This document shows positions 11,229 through 22,517 of a DNA stretch of 64,000 bases, piece by piece; the first letter of the stretch is position 1, and the number at the start of each line of letters is the position of its first letter. Origin of the DNA: Malachius bipustulatus (taxonomy: Eukaryota; Arthropoda; Insecta; Coleoptera; Melyridae); contig OU342632.1 in the NCBI GenBank assembly GCA_910589415.1, forward strand, positions 16,867,507 to 16,931,506, read 5' to 3'. The position numbers were made by a program, and so were the translations under genes. The notes beneath the pieces are model-generated. The model searched no databases. It was not told the DNA's origin and worked only from the letters and a program-made list of their open reading frames with translations.

Positions 11229-12524
11229 ACCATTTCCTGGTGACATTGGGTATAAAAGCCTTATTTGATATTAATACGCCTTTCAATTGAATTATGAAAT
11301 TTCCGACTTAAAATATTATACCAACTCTAATTTTTATTAAAAATTTCTCAAGTCTCTAATTGCTTGACATTTTCTTGTGACGAAACGTGATCAAAGATTT
11401 TAGGGCCGAATAAAAAATAATGGTCAATAAACGACAGGACACAATACCTTAATCTTAATTTACCGCGTTTCATCATTAATCATATTTCATGTTAATTTTC
11501 TGTTGATACAGTTAAGTAATGGAAATTCCATGTAAAATCTTCCTTCTGATTCTTAACAGTTTGCGAGGCATATCTGAGAAGTCCTTGTGATTTAAAGCGA
11601 GCTGACTTTTTTGATTAAAAGAAATTGTAAGAAACATCCTTTAGAGATGATTCGAAATAATACATGTCTGAATATTTCAGGAAACGATAGAGGCAAATAC
11701 TTTCTCTGATCGAAACTTATCGATGATTGATGAAAATTTCACGCATCAAATAACACAAAAATTACATCAATTTACGTTGATGTAAATTTTCAGCTTTATT
11801 TATTTATGCAAATTTCCTTAGGTCAAACCCTTGATTGTCGGAAAGCCTCTTAGAATATTCTGTTCCTAGTCGGTGCTTTTATGGCTCTTTTAAATCAATC
11901 TATTAGATCTCTATTGGAATTGGAATATCTAAAGGAATTGGCAATAATGACCCAAGGCTCACTTTGGAGGAGAGTCTGTCTGATACAGAATGTGATCATT
12001 AGAAACCGACAAAGTCCGTCTTTGTATGCATTTCTACTTAGACTCAATCAAGTCAAATCGTCGATTGGACACTGATCTGTGGAGACAGTTTAGTCTGAAA
12101 TTATGTTTATTTATTTACCCATCTACCAATAATTTGGACGATGTAAACTCAGATCTATGTCACATACAGAGAGAGTAGAATCTTTATCTTTATCACAATA
12201 ATTTTAATATGGCATCAAAAAATATCCATTCTGTAAAAATATACAATACGTTGTATCCACTCCTGTTGTTCACTGAAAACTGACTGTACGTACGGCTGGA
12301 TATTATAGAAGGGTACTTAAAAATAAAGTTGAATAATTGGAGTAATGCGAATTTTAGTTAATCCAGCTGAAAATACACTCTTGAATTTTTAATTTTTTTT
12401 TAATGACAAGAAAAAAAAATTGATTTGATTTTTTTACGCTAGGCCCAAATAGAAAGCTGTGCAAAGAGTTTTCTTTCAATGAAAATTGTGTTTTGAATTG
12501 CGTATACAAGGGATTCAACACCAG
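11229..12524. other. AT-rich non-coding stretch
   Basis: No recognised gene or repeat. The 64-codon frame at 11881-12075 has no recognisable content. Confidence 0.4.
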
Positions 12525-12625
12525 GCGAAGCACAGTCAAGGGGATACAATAGATCTTTTAGGTCGCAGTAGTAACTTGATCACCCTCAAAAATACAAATA
12601 CAAATACAAACACAATTGGGTATAC
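12525..12625 (+). mobile_element. LINE 3' end with simple-repeat tail
   Basis: ATAGATCTTTTAGGTCGCAGT resembles AAAGATCTTCTAGGTCGTAG at 51744-51765, just after the LINE C-terminal frame there. Here it is followed by a tail of ATACAA units (ATACAAATACAAATACAAAC), the kind of short repeat that many LINEs leave at their 3' end. Only the 3' UTR survives. Confidence 0.55.
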
Positions 12626-12639
12626 AATTAGGCAACGCT

Positions 12640-13560
12640 TCTGATGGACTATTGACTTCGAACTAACGCTAGTTTTTTCAGAGTTTACCCCGAGGCAACG
12701 TTGTCTGATATATTTCAGAAGCAATTATATCAAGGAATATTCAGGAGATTTCACACTTGAAACAAATTTTGTGCCCTTATTAATAGGGACCTAGTAAAAT
12801 TACATATTTTAAAATAAATAAAATTATATTAAATTAAATTAAATTGAATTTTATATTATACAAACTCAATGCATTAAGGATTCTTATGTGAAAGTGATCT
12901 GAGTGAAACAAAATCTGAGCATTCGTAAAAGAACTGGTACATAAAAATCTTGATTTTTTTTAAGCGTTTAGGTTTGAGTACTTTATCCTGCGTGGATTTT
13001 CTGAAGCGTTGATGGCACGTTTTCAAAATTTCTGATAAACTATTTTTTTTCTAATAGGTACGTAGGCATACGATAGATTTTTTCTATTAAAACTTTATTC
13101 AAAAGTAAAGCAGTTTGGGACATACGAGTACATTCATAATATGAAGGTTCCTCTTATGTCGGGAATCCCTCCTTTTGCATAAGTTTAGGACATGACTTTT
13201 GTAAAAGATAGAAAATCCTCGATTTGAATCTTCACGTTTTGGGGTTCAGCCCTGCTTGATGAAATATTAATTTTTGACGTAATTTTAGTTTTAAAAAATC
13301 TAGTATGGCTTGTAAATAAAAAAAAAAACACTTTTTCTGCGACGGGCTAAAAGTTTGACAATAATTGTTCTCCTTTGACAGGCATAAAAATGCTACTTTA
13401 TAAGAACTGCTTTTTACCGGGGAAAAAAGTAAATCAGCAGGGGAAAAAGTGAGTATATACTTTTTCCCCTGATATGACCTTTTAGGCATAGCTAATATTA
13501 ATACTCAGATATCATTGAGCCAGTCACTGCGGGCGGAGACATAAAAAAGGGCTTTCACTA
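12640..13560. other. AT-rich non-coding stretch
   Basis: Contains a short TTAAA microsatellite near 12825-12850 and nothing else recognisable. Confidence 0.4.
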
Positions 13561-13566
13561 CAAAAG

Positions 13567-14201
13567 ATCAAGGACTGTTCTAATTTGGTAGATTTGTACG
13601 GTTCGGTGTCCTGATTAATATTCCGAGTTTGCAACCTTGAGCGACCGCCGCTCGCGCAGCCGTATTGGAAATAAGTCGGAGAAAACCGGCAACCAGTTTT
13701 TCAAAAATATCTTCTCTCCAGCGCCACCTGGGTTAAAAATAGCGACCGCAATAATTATAGAGAATGATATTTTCTGCAACTTTTGTGGGAAATGTTTTCC
13801 AATCAGATGAACAGTTCACGAGTTACAGAATCATTGACTCGACCTACTGCGGGAGATACATACCTACCACGAAAAAAACACCTCTAACTTCAAAAATCTT
13901 GCTATTTTGCGAATTGTAGAAATTTTTGAGCTTTACTCCGTTGTATATTATCGTGAACTATCGTGAATTAAAAAGAATTTCCCACAAATTTTGCAAGAAA
14001 TTTTATGATTTTATAATTTTATAATACTGATTTTCAACCTAGAAAAGATGGGAGAAGATTTTCTCGAAAAACTGGTTTTCGGTTTCGCCGCCATTTTTTC
14101 AATATTGCGGCGCGTGCAGCGGTCGCTCAAGGTCGCAAACTCGGAATATTAATTAGGACACCACTGTACAACTCCACCAAATTTGAACTCTCCTTGACCG
14201 T
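13567..14201. mobile_element. Foldback element with GGTGTCCTRATTAATATTCC arms
   Basis: A palindromic unit of about 635 bp. Strongest pairing is between 13605-13650 (GGTGTCCTGATTAATATTCC, then GAGCGACCGC) and 14113-14162. Weaker pairing extends outward through AATTTGGTnGAnTTGTAC to roughly 13567 and 14201 and inward to matching TTTGTGGGAAAT blocks. Ends are not CAGGGTG and no TA pair is evident, so it belongs to a different family from most foldbacks here. Confidence 0.7.
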
Positions 14202-14251
14202 CTGTAAGTCATGACCTACTTTCACTCATCGAAAACTTTCAAGTAGGTATA

Positions 14252-14620
14252 CAGGTTGTTTCGCATAAGAACCGACACAGAGCAGGGGCGTGTAGGGTAG
14301 CCCAAAAAATGTCGATTTAACGCAACTTATCTCATAAGTTGCACCCCTGAGAAGTTATAGGCCTTGAAAAAGGGTTAGGTACAAATTTTAAATAAAATCA
14401 ATATCTCAGTTATACCTAGCCACTTGAGCTTAGAAAAACCAAATTTGGTAGAAGTTGTGAGTGTACCAAAAACATCCTTTGACATAGTGGAGTTGAATTG
14501 TAGTATTCTTAAAAGGTTGACAAGGAATGATGCACCCTTAATAACCCGTTGGCCGATTTAAGAAATCCAATGAGCATGGAAGTTCATATGCATTATCACA
14601 GGAACTGATGAACTATCATG
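14252..14620 (+). mobile_element. Left half of a TA-inserted element
   Basis: TA (14250-14251) then CAGGTTGTTTCGCATAAGAA. No inverse terminus is present; the sequence runs directly into the next element at 14623, which may have cut or replaced its right half. Confidence 0.4.
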
Positions 14621-14622
14621 TA

Positions 14623-15290
14623 CAGGCTGGTCCGTCACTTACGCCCACCCCCGAAATAAAGCTAAATCTTACAGATGAAAGTTTGAAACTTAGACAGTGT
14701 AATTAATTTTTTTTCGTTGGGCCACTAGCGATAGAAAACTGTAATTTGGCGGTAAAGTGACCAAAGTAAATTCGATTTCTCTTCAATGCATATGTAGAAA
14801 TTAATTAATAAAATCAAAATCGTTGAAAAAAAGTATCAAAAAATTAATTACAACCCTTTAATTAAATAAAATACAAAAAATATGGAAATGACAGGCAGAA
14901 TGATTGATATATGGTAGTAATAAAAGTGACCAATAATCTGAATGGGGTAGTTACCTACCATAAATCCTTAAACAGAATAAGTAAACAGCCTCCAATGTAG
15001 TGTGCCATCTTGAATTCAAATGGGCGCTTGAATTGAATTCTGACTGTTTAATTAGAATTTATGGTAGATACCTACTCCATTCAGATTATTAGTGAATTTC
15101 ATATATCAATTATTCTACATGATATTACTATATTTCATGTATTTTATTTAATTAGAAGCTTTGTAATTAGTTTTTTGATATTTGTTTTCAGCGATTTTGA
15201 TTTTATTAATATATTTCTATCGATGAATGGAAAAAAACTCGAATTTATTATATTAGGACTTATAAGGACTAATAAGATTTTGATTGATTA
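14623..15290 (+). mobile_element. Foldback element, right end missing (copy 1)
   Basis: TA then CAGGCTGGTCCGTCACTTAC. The arms pair around ~14990 (AATCTGAATGGGGTAGTTAC versus its diverged inverse near 15080), but the outermost ~130 bases of the left arm have no partner on the right, so the right tip is lost. A copy with the opposite tip preserved lies at 58832-59545. The 76-codon frame at 15061-15291 is an arm by-product. Confidence 0.7.
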
Positions 15291-16548
15291 ATTATTATTA
15301 TTCTAGTCAGTTTTGAACTTTCATAACCTTAAGAAAGTGACAAAATTGATAAAATTACACCATCAAAATAATTAATTTTTAAAAAGAAAAACTACAGAAT
15401 CTCATCCTGGAAGACTAATTTCATTTCAACAATTATTTCAGGAGTCGCTGAAAAGCATAACAAATGTCGATCGATATTAAAGCTATGCAGGACAGGGACT
15501 TGGAGAAATAATGGACTAAATTTAGAATACTTAGTACAATAATTATTGAGAATCTTCAAGTTCAACGGTCAAGTTATTATTAGAGACAAAAATTATATAA
15601 ATGGTAAATACAGACACATATTATAGGAAGACATAAGAATTAAATTAAATTAGGCGTCGCTGGTGCACTAAATTAACAATAAAAAATAAAATGTTTGTGA
15701 AATGTTTTGTAAAATGTTATAAATAACCTAGAAGTAGGTATCAAAAGCATTATGAAGATATCTATATCCTGCTCGAGGACCTGTGAAGGATTTGTGCTTT
15801 GATAACTCTCAGATTTTATGTATGATCTTTATGATCTTTCTACTTGCATCTGGGACTTGAATTATTAATTGGCAATAATACTCACTAGTACAACATAAAG
15901 AAGATCGATGCAATTGTTGACTTGTGCCTATAGGAGTAAAACCGTCAATTATTTAATAACATTTCAAAGTTTTGGTAAAAACACTTTGACAAATAACTGA
16001 ACTTCATCGGCTAGCTCTTATGCGTATTTCTGGAAAACTTCGAGTTAATTTTTCTATTTTCTATTACGTAAAAACTTATTTTGCGGCTTAAAAAATTAAC
16101 TCAGTAACAAGTGTTTTAAAAATTATCGATCATTTTCGAATCATTCAGCACAAAGATATGAGTTAAGCGCTTTAAGTTAAGCCACGGAAAGTTTAACTTT
16201 TTTTTTGAATAATGAAAGTAATAATAAAAGATGAAAGCAAAACGCTATTATTGTCAAAGGAAACTTCAACGCTCCTTCTCCAAAAACTCAGAGTTGATCT
16301 TAGTTGATTTGATATGGCAGATTGAGGCATCGAAAAACAGCAAAAAAACATCGATATGTTTCTGTCTCCATCAGAATCAGATCATCTGAAGTTGTCTCAT
16401 TCAGAGATATTAGTTCCCATAAGGTTAATATTTCCAATTTTATTACACATGTACGGGATTATAATAAATAAAAACAAGCGCAGCTATTCTACAACAACTA
16501 TACGAAAAACATTCTCTAGTTCGTTATAAACGTTAAAAACGGTTAAAC
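15291..16548. other. AT-rich non-coding stretch
   Basis: Nothing recognised between the foldback and the BEL/Pao insertion. Confidence 0.4.
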
Positions 16549-16553
16549 CATCT

Positions 16554-16936
16554 TGGTGGGAAATTTTTGATAAAAAAGGAGTTACCTTATTTGGTTGGTC
16601 GCTGGAGATTTTCCTTTTCCCAAACCGTAATTCTTGTTATAGCACTTTCCCTCCGACAGGCACTATTACGATAATGATCGCGTAATTGTTCTACAGCGGG
16701 ATCAACTTTTGATTTCACTTTTAACAGCGGGTAAGCGGGTTTTTTAAATAAAAATGATAGTTCTAAGTAGCGGCGATTTTCGACTGCGGCGGAGAGTGTC
16801 TTCTTCTTCTCTTCTTGTACCTTCTCGCTGCGCGGACGATCGGTAACTTAGAGGAGTAGGTACAAGGATAGCGGGAATTTCAAATTTACGGATAAGTGTG
16901 GTTGTATATTATGTGAAAATAAATATGGCCAAACCA
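16554..16936 (-). repeat. 3' LTR of BEL/Pao element
   Basis: In element orientation it begins TGGTTTGGCC and ends TTTCCCACCA, the TG...CA ends of an LTR. It appears base-for-base identical to the 5' LTR. Confidence 0.95.
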
Positions 16937-16948
16937 TAGCCGGCGGCC

Positions 16949-16970
16949 TTGAAGTATTGTAATACTTCAA
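16949..16970. repeat. Palindrome next to the 3' LTR
   Basis: Ten-base arms TTGAAGTATT / AATACTTCAA with a 2-base loop, 12 bases inside the 3' LTR. A polypurine tract is expected at this junction but the bases here (minus strand CAAGGCCGCCGGCTA) are not purine-rich. Confidence 0.6.
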
Positions 16971-17069
16971 CAGAATAAATGATTACAATCTAAACGAGAA
17001 TAAACCCCAAACTTAAACTAAAAATATTAATAACTAAAAGAATATATACAAGCAGGGTAGGATGCGGAT

Positions 17070-20000
17070 TTATTGACTTGGTAGAGGACAAATGCGAACC
17101 ACAGGGCGAACATAGCTGCCCGTTTTGGTCTTCACCTTTACTACGCGAACTACTCCATCCTTTCCCGGATAGACCTCCTCTATCACCCCTAAGGGCCAGC
17201 ATAATGGCGGGAGCTTATCTTCGCGAATTATTACAACCTGTCCTTGTGCCGCGGGACATGCTTCAGTGTTCCACTTTTCCCTAGCTTGAAGAGTCGAGAG
17301 GTATTCAATATGCCATCTTTGCCAGTAAGATTGGACTAACTTGTCAATCAGAGCATATCGCTGTAAACGATTTACTGGAACATTGTCTAAATTTTCAGCG
17401 GGAATAAATTTCAGCGGAGTAAGATTAAGAAAATGGGAGGGCGTTAATGCAGTTGGATCCGAAGGATCATTACTTAGACAACAGAGAGGACGCGAATTCA
17501 TTAGCGCTTCGATTTGAATGAGAATGGTATTGAGTTCCTCGTAGGTTAAAATCTGATTGCCGATTACTCTAAAGAGGTGAGTTTTTACACTCTTAATATT
17601 ACTTTCCCATAGGCCGCCCATGTGAGGGGCGTATGGAGGGTTCAACTTGAATTCGATCTTTTGCGGCGTTAAATCTTTAACGATCTCTCTAGCGAAGTCC
17701 TTGGAATATACCAAAGAATAAATTTCATCCAATCGTCTGCGTGCCCCGACGAAGTTTCTGCCTCCGTCACTGATAATGAGAGACACGGGACCCCGACGAG
17801 AGATAAATCGTTTAAAGGCGGCTAGAAACAGATCTGTCGAAAGATCCGACACTAATTCAATATGTAAGGCCTTAGTGACCAAGCATACGAATAAGCAAAT
17901 ATAAGCTTTTTGGCTTTTAACTCCGCGTTTTCTAGTTAGTGTGATAGCTAAAGGTCCTGCGTAATCAACACCACACTTAGCGAAAGGTTTGTGTTGACTG
18001 ACGCGAAATTCAGGTAGGCTTCCCATCAAAGGCGATGATGATTTTGGATTATTTTTAAAACAAGGGTTGCAAGAATGAACCACCCTGCGTACAAGACTGC
18101 GACCAGACAATATCCAATATCTATGGCGTACTAGAGCTAACAATAAAGTAGGGCCTGCATGACATCGTAATATATGATGATACTCGACCAATAACTGAAC
18201 GATGCGATCTCTGGATGGTAACAGAATAGGGTGCTGTTGTTCATAACTAAGCGGTGCATTCTGTAAGCGACCTCCTACTCTGACGATCTCGTTTTCTATA
18301 AATGGGTTGAGTTTGCGTAGTTTGAGACGACAGGACTTTCCTGACTTCAAAGCTTGGATATCGTCTTGAAAATGTGACTGCTGAACACATTTTAAAATGT
18401 AACTCTCGGCTTTGTCCAAGTCCGAAACTGAAACTGGTCCCTTAGAACTCAGTTTTTTCGAGAAGCGTAAAATTAAAACTACTACCCTGAGTAATTTACT
18501 CCATGAGGAAACTCGATCAGCGAGAGTATAGATTGGATGAGGCTCGGGATTAGCGATTTGTACAACTAGTGACAATGCCTTAGTTTCAGGCATATCAGCG
18601 GGAGCGGATTCTTTTTTGAAAGGCGTGATAGACCATTGGTGTTGCGGGGAGGAGATCCAAGAAGGTCCTTGGAACCACATTTCATTATCGATCAATTTAC
18701 TGGGAGTAACAGGGCGAGATATTATGTCACTGGGATTGTCCTTTCCTGGCACATGATGCCAATGCTCAGGATCGACAATTTCTTGAATAGCGGCGGTTCT
18801 ATTGGCAATAAATGTTTGCCATCTATGCGGGGACGAGTGTATCCAGGCCAAAGTGATAGTGGAGTCAGAGAATGCAAATATTTTATCAATTGCGCAACGA
18901 GAGTGGAAACTATTAATGACTGATTGTATGAGTAATGCGAGAAGATGAGCAGCACACAATTCCAATCTTGCGAGTGATACCTTTTTCAAGGGTACAACAC
19001 GTGATTTCGCGCAGAGAAGAGAAACATTAGTTGCTTTCGAAGTCAGCGAACCAATGCGAATATATATCACCGCGCCATAACACTTTTCGCTAGCGTCTGC
19101 GAAACCTAATAGAGTTATAAATGAGTCTTCAACAATACCTATGTGACGAGGAATATTAACCTGCGAAAAATTAACGAGCTCAGAGTAAATTTGAAACCAC
19201 ATTCTTGAAAGGTCGTCTGGCAGCTCTTCATCCCAGCCCAGCTCACGCTTCCAGCACTCTTGTACTAGAAGTTTCATGCATGCTGTTAAAGGAGCGATCA
19301 TACCTAGGGGATCAAAAAGCGATGCAGTAGCTGATAATATCGAACGTTTAGTAGCGTTGAAATATTGAGAATCAGAGTTAGTTCTGAAAATAAAATTATC
19401 GTCAGCCGGGTTCCAGCGTAAGCCTATTAGCTTAGTTTCTGAATCAGAGTCAAATCGGACATTCTTACATAAGCGAAGTTCCTCGGGAATATGTCCCAAA
19501 AATTCCAATGAATTAGAGATCCATTTAGTCAGGTTGAAACCTGCACTTCTGAAGAGAGCGTTTAACTGCTTATACAGTTCGAGGGCTTCTACAGGGGTAT
19601 GTACTGAATGCAAATAGTCATCCATGTAACCGTAAGTTGAAGCAATGGGTGCCGCTTGTGGATATTTATCACCTTCGTCACTAACTAACCTTTTGATCAC
19701 GCGCATGGCGAGATAAGGCGAGCATTTTAATCCGAATGGTACACGTTCAAATTCATAGATGTCCATGGGCTGCTCAGCATTAAATCTGAAAAGTATTCGT
19801 TGGAAGTGGCGGTGTTCCCGTTCGACTTTGATCGAGAAGAACATCTTTTCTAAATCAGCTGATACCGCGATAGCGAAGAGTCGAAAATTGATAAGCAAAT
19901 CGAAAATGTTGGACTGAAGGTTAGGCCCACAATACAAAATATCGTTAAGACTCTTTCCAGAAGATGTCTTACTGCCAGCATCAAGAACAACTCTAACCTT

Positions 20001-22382
20001 AGAAGTATCCTTATCAGGCCGATATACGGCTCTGTGCGGTATATAATATGCATGAGGGGGCGGTCTTGATTCAATTACTTTATTTAAGAAACCTTTATCA
20101 ATGTATTCTTGAATTGTTGCGTTATAACCTGTGCGTAAAACTATGTCTGAATCTAGTTTCTTTTCCAACGATAATAATCTGCGCTTAGCGGTAAAATATG
20201 AGTCCCCCAATTGATCAGGAGTCTCTCTAAAGGGCAATGAAACGACGTATCGACCATCTGGTTCGCGCAAAACATGATTATTGAAGATTTCCTCGCATCT
20301 TTGTTCCTCAGGACTAAGAAATTTACGTGAAGGAACCGATTCTAAATCCCAGAATTTCTGTAGCATGTCATCTAAGCTTGTTTCCTTTCCCTGGATGACT
20401 GCGTGTAGGCCGTAAGAATTATTTGGCTTAATTTCCGCACATTTAGCTTCGCCCATCATTAAATAACCAAGTGTGGATTGGACCGCGATTATTCCGGAGT
20501 TAGGATGAATGATCTTTTTTGATAACAATAGATGCGGAAACAACCCAGAACCGATGACGCAATCGATTTCTGAAGGAGAGAAAAATTTGTCGTCTGCTAA
20601 GAGCGTGCCCTTGAAATAATCTAGAGCTTCTGTGCTTAGTTGCGCGGTGGGCAAATTCCCTGTAATCTTTTCAACAACTGCGGCTTTTATCGTGTATTGA
20701 TAGCGAGAGTCAAATCTAGATCGAAAACTGATAAGAGTATATCCTAGGATAGGACGCACCAACATACCGATCCCATGTACTGATGATGATTGATAATTAA
20801 TGATCAAGTTTAATCGTTTACAGCAAGATTCAGTAATAAAATTAGCATTTGAGCCGGTGTCTAATAATATTCGAATACTGCAGTTCAAGTCGGCTTTACT
20901 GTTATCACAAACATAAACTCGAGCGGTAGGTGAAACATCAGTATAAGGACTCGAAGAATTATTTGTATTCGTAAATAAGCACTCCTTGCTCGGGGTTTCA
21001 TGCATTTGCATTTTATTTTTAAAAACACTATTTGCTGCGTTCACATCTGGGACAGTAGCGTGCAACTCAGTTGCAGGAACGATTTTTGTCGTGGTCGACA
21101 GCGATAATGGTTTATTATCTTGAGAGGCCTGGGAGGAATTGAAACTATTGAAATGTAATAACGAATGATGACGTCTGTTACATTTGAAGCAGGTTCTTGA
21201 GGATCTACACTGTCTAGTTTCATGAAAACCTAGACAGTTTTTACAGTATGCGTTTTTTGACACTATATCGTATCTAGCGGAAACATCCAAGCTAACAAAC
21301 TTTGGACAGCGGAATAGAGGGTGCTTGTCATCTGATTGACAAACATTGCATGAGCGAACTGATGAGTTACTATTTATTACAAATGAATGGAAAGAGGATT
21401 GCTTGCCTTTTGAGATATTTTGTGAGGAGGATGCGGTTTTCGAGGGAGAAATATACGTTAATGGTCTGATAAGTTGTTGGGTGCGCGTCAAGACTCTAGT
21501 TTGTTCTTTAACAAATTTTTCTAAAGAAGCGTACGTAGGTATTTTTTCCAAGCGAGAATCTTGCTCAAAAAGGTTAACAGTGTCCTTATCGAGTTTATTC
21601 AGAGCGATATGCGTGATAATAAAGTCAGCCAAATCTGGTAGGTTGACGGCTTTTAAAGCGGCAACTGAAGCACAAAAGTACTCCAGAAAATTGTCTAAAT
21701 TTTGCGGTGAAGCATTGACAATGGGTTTAAACTTAAACATATTATCCAAGTACTGAACAGCGAGAGTGCGAGAATCTTGATATTTTTCAATCAGCAAGTT
21801 CCAAATAATAGGGTAGTTAGAAGCAGTTGGCAGCACCCCGGCGGTGACCGACAAGGCCGATCCGGAAAGTTTTGATATTAAGTACTGAACACGTTCAGCG
21901 TCTGTGAGCTGTTTATTTTCGTGAATCAATTCTTTAAAATTTTGATAAAATAATGGCCAACGAATAGGGTTACCATTAAATCCTACTAGTTCTAATACCG
22001 GTAGTTTTTGTTGCGGTTTAGTTACAGCAGGAATATTGGGTTCGGTTTTGATTTTGGCCAAGTCGGCTAAACTTTGTTCAGTAGTTTTTATATGACAATA
22101 GATCTCATCAAATGCTTCTGCAGCTTTAAAGGAGGGAGTATATTCGGGTTTTAATTTTAATTTTTCAAGGTTCACATCCTGCACAACCTGCATATATTCA
22201 TCCCTAACTTTATCTAGAGTTTTTGTACGTGTTAGAAATCTTTGATTTCCCTCTGGGGTTCCAACTGATTTACTTAAATCATATAAATTTTGAGCAATAG
22301 AAAATAAGCTCTGTTGCTTAGCTTCTAATACTTTTAATGTAGACATTTCAAAAGTGATATCTACGTGATAAGACAGCGACAA
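17070..22382 (-). CDS. BEL/Pao Gag-Pol polyprotein
   Basis: One 1770-residue frame for retrotransposon replication. Domains in order: DUF1759 Gag-like region (about 125-300, VGFNGNPIRWPLFYQNF); Cys/His zinc knuckles (345-410, including CKNCLGFHETRQC and CFKCNRRHH); aspartic protease of the DUF1758 type with active-site LLDTGSN at 507-512; reverse transcriptase (about 780-1000) with VPFGLKCSPY at 881-890 and catalytic YMDD at 919-922; RNase H (about 1090-1220, GFADASEK, ARLELCAA, FSDST); integrase with HH...C zinc finger (1402-1441) and D1473, D1539, E1593 as the likely catalytic triad; DUF5641 tail (about 1675-1765). All key residues are present and no stop or frameshift interrupts them. Met1 or Met13 could start translation; Met13 gives a Gag beginning MSTLKVLEAKQQ. 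No env is encoded. Confidence 0.95.
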   Translation of the reverse strand: MSLSYHVDITFEMSTLKVLEAKQQSLFSIAQNLYDLSKSVGTPEGNQRFLTRTKTLDKVRDEYMQVVQDVNLEKLKLKPEYTPSFKAAEAFDEIYCHIKTTEQSLADLAKIKTEPNIPAVTKPQQKLPVLELVGFNGNPIRWPLFYQNFKELIHENKQLTDAERVQYLISKLSGSALSVTAGVLPTASNYPIIWNLLIEKYQDSRTLAVQYLDNMFKFKPIVNASPQNLDNFLEYFCASVAALKAVNLPDLADFIITHIALNKLDKDTVNLFEQDSRLEKIPTYASLEKFVKEQTRVLTRTQQLIRPLTYISPSKTASSSQNISKGKQSSFHSFVINSNSSVRSCNVCQSDDKHPLFRCPKFVSLDVSARYDIVSKNAYCKNCLGFHETRQCRSSRTCFKCNRRHHSLLHFNSFNSSQASQDNKPLSLSTTTKIVPATELHATVPDVNAANSVFKNKMQMHETPSKECLFTNTNNSSSPYTDVSPTARVYVCDNSKADLNCSIRILLDTGSNANFITESCCKRLNLIINYQSSSVHGIGMLVRPILGYTLISFRSRFDSRYQYTIKAAVVEKITGNLPTAQLSTEALDYFKGTLLADDKFFSPSEIDCVIGSGLFPHLLLSKKIIHPNSGIIAVQSTLGYLMMGEAKCAEIKPNNSYGLHAVIQGKETSLDDMLQKFWDLESVPSRKFLSPEEQRCEEIFNNHVLREPDGRYVVSLPFRETPDQLGDSYFTAKRRLLSLEKKLDSDIVLRTGYNATIQEYIDKGFLNKVIESRPPPHAYYIPHRAVYRPDKDTSKVRVVLDAGSKTSSGKSLNDILYCGPNLQSNIFDLLINFRLFAIAVSADLEKMFFSIKVEREHRHFQRILFRFNAEQPMDIYEFERVPFGLKCSPYLAMRVIKRLVSDEGDKYPQAAPIASTYGYMDDYLHSVHTPVEALELYKQLNALFRSAGFNLTKWISNSLEFLGHIPEELRLCKNVRFDSDSETKLIGLRWNPADDNFIFRTNSDSQYFNATKRSILSATASLFDPLGMIAPLTACMKLLVQECWKRELGWDEELPDDLSRMWFQIYSELVNFSQVNIPRHIGIVEDSFITLLGFADASEKCYGAVIYIRIGSLTSKATNVSLLCAKSRVVPLKKVSLARLELCAAHLLALLIQSVINSFHSRCAIDKIFAFSDSTITLAWIHSSPHRWQTFIANRTAAIQEIVDPEHWHHVPGKDNPSDIISRPVTPSKLIDNEMWFQGPSWISSPQHQWSITPFKKESAPADMPETKALSLVVQIANPEPHPIYTLADRVSSWSKLLRVVVLILRFSKKLSSKGPVSVSDLDKAESYILKCVQQSHFQDDIQALKSGKSCRLKLRKLNPFIENEIVRVGGRLQNAPLSYEQQHPILLPSRDRIVQLLVEYHHILRCHAGPTLLLALVRHRYWILSGRSLVRRVVHSCNPCFKNNPKSSSPLMGSLPEFRVSQHKPFAKCGVDYAGPLAITLTRKRGVKSQKAYICLFVCLVTKALHIELVSDLSTDLFLAAFKRFISRRGPVSLIISDGGRNFVGARRRLDEIYSLVYSKDFAREIVKDLTPQKIEFKLNPPYAPHMGGLWESNIKSVKTHLFRVIGNQILTYEELNTILIQIEALMNSRPLCCLSNDPSDPTALTPSHFLNLTPLKFIPAENLDNVPVNRLQRYALIDKLVQSYWQRWHIEYLSTLQAREKWNTEACPAAQGQVVIIREDKLPPLCWPLGVIEEVYPGKDGVVRVVKVKTKTGSYVRPVVRICPLPSQ

Positions 22383-22492
22383 TGTCGGCGTTTAATTTTA
22401 TGAATAAATGAATGATTTAAATTTATCAAAAAGATTTAATATTAAGCGTGTATTATGTATGATTGAGGATATATGGACTGTAATATGTAATG

Positions 22493-22510
22493 ATCCGGCT
22501 CGAAGGACCA
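22493..22510 (-). other. Primer-binding site, tRNA-Tyr
   Basis: Plus-strand ATCCGGCTCGAAGGACCA equals the 3' end of insect tRNA-Tyr including CCA, so the minus-strand RNA can pair with that tRNA to prime reverse transcription. It lies 7 bases inside the 5' LTR. The tRNA sequence is from memory of the Drosophila gene. Confidence 0.75.
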
Positions 22511-22517
22511 AAAATTA

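Noticed and set aside
16990..17284. Small frames at the end of the BEL/Pao ORF
   Set aside because: Overlap the true C-terminus in other frames; no independent support.
18636..18955. Frames on both strands inside the RNase H region
   Set aside because: Shadows of the long BEL/Pao coding frame.
21346..21756. 136-codon plus-strand frame
   Set aside because: Antisense to the Gag part of the BEL/Pao frame; no features of its own.
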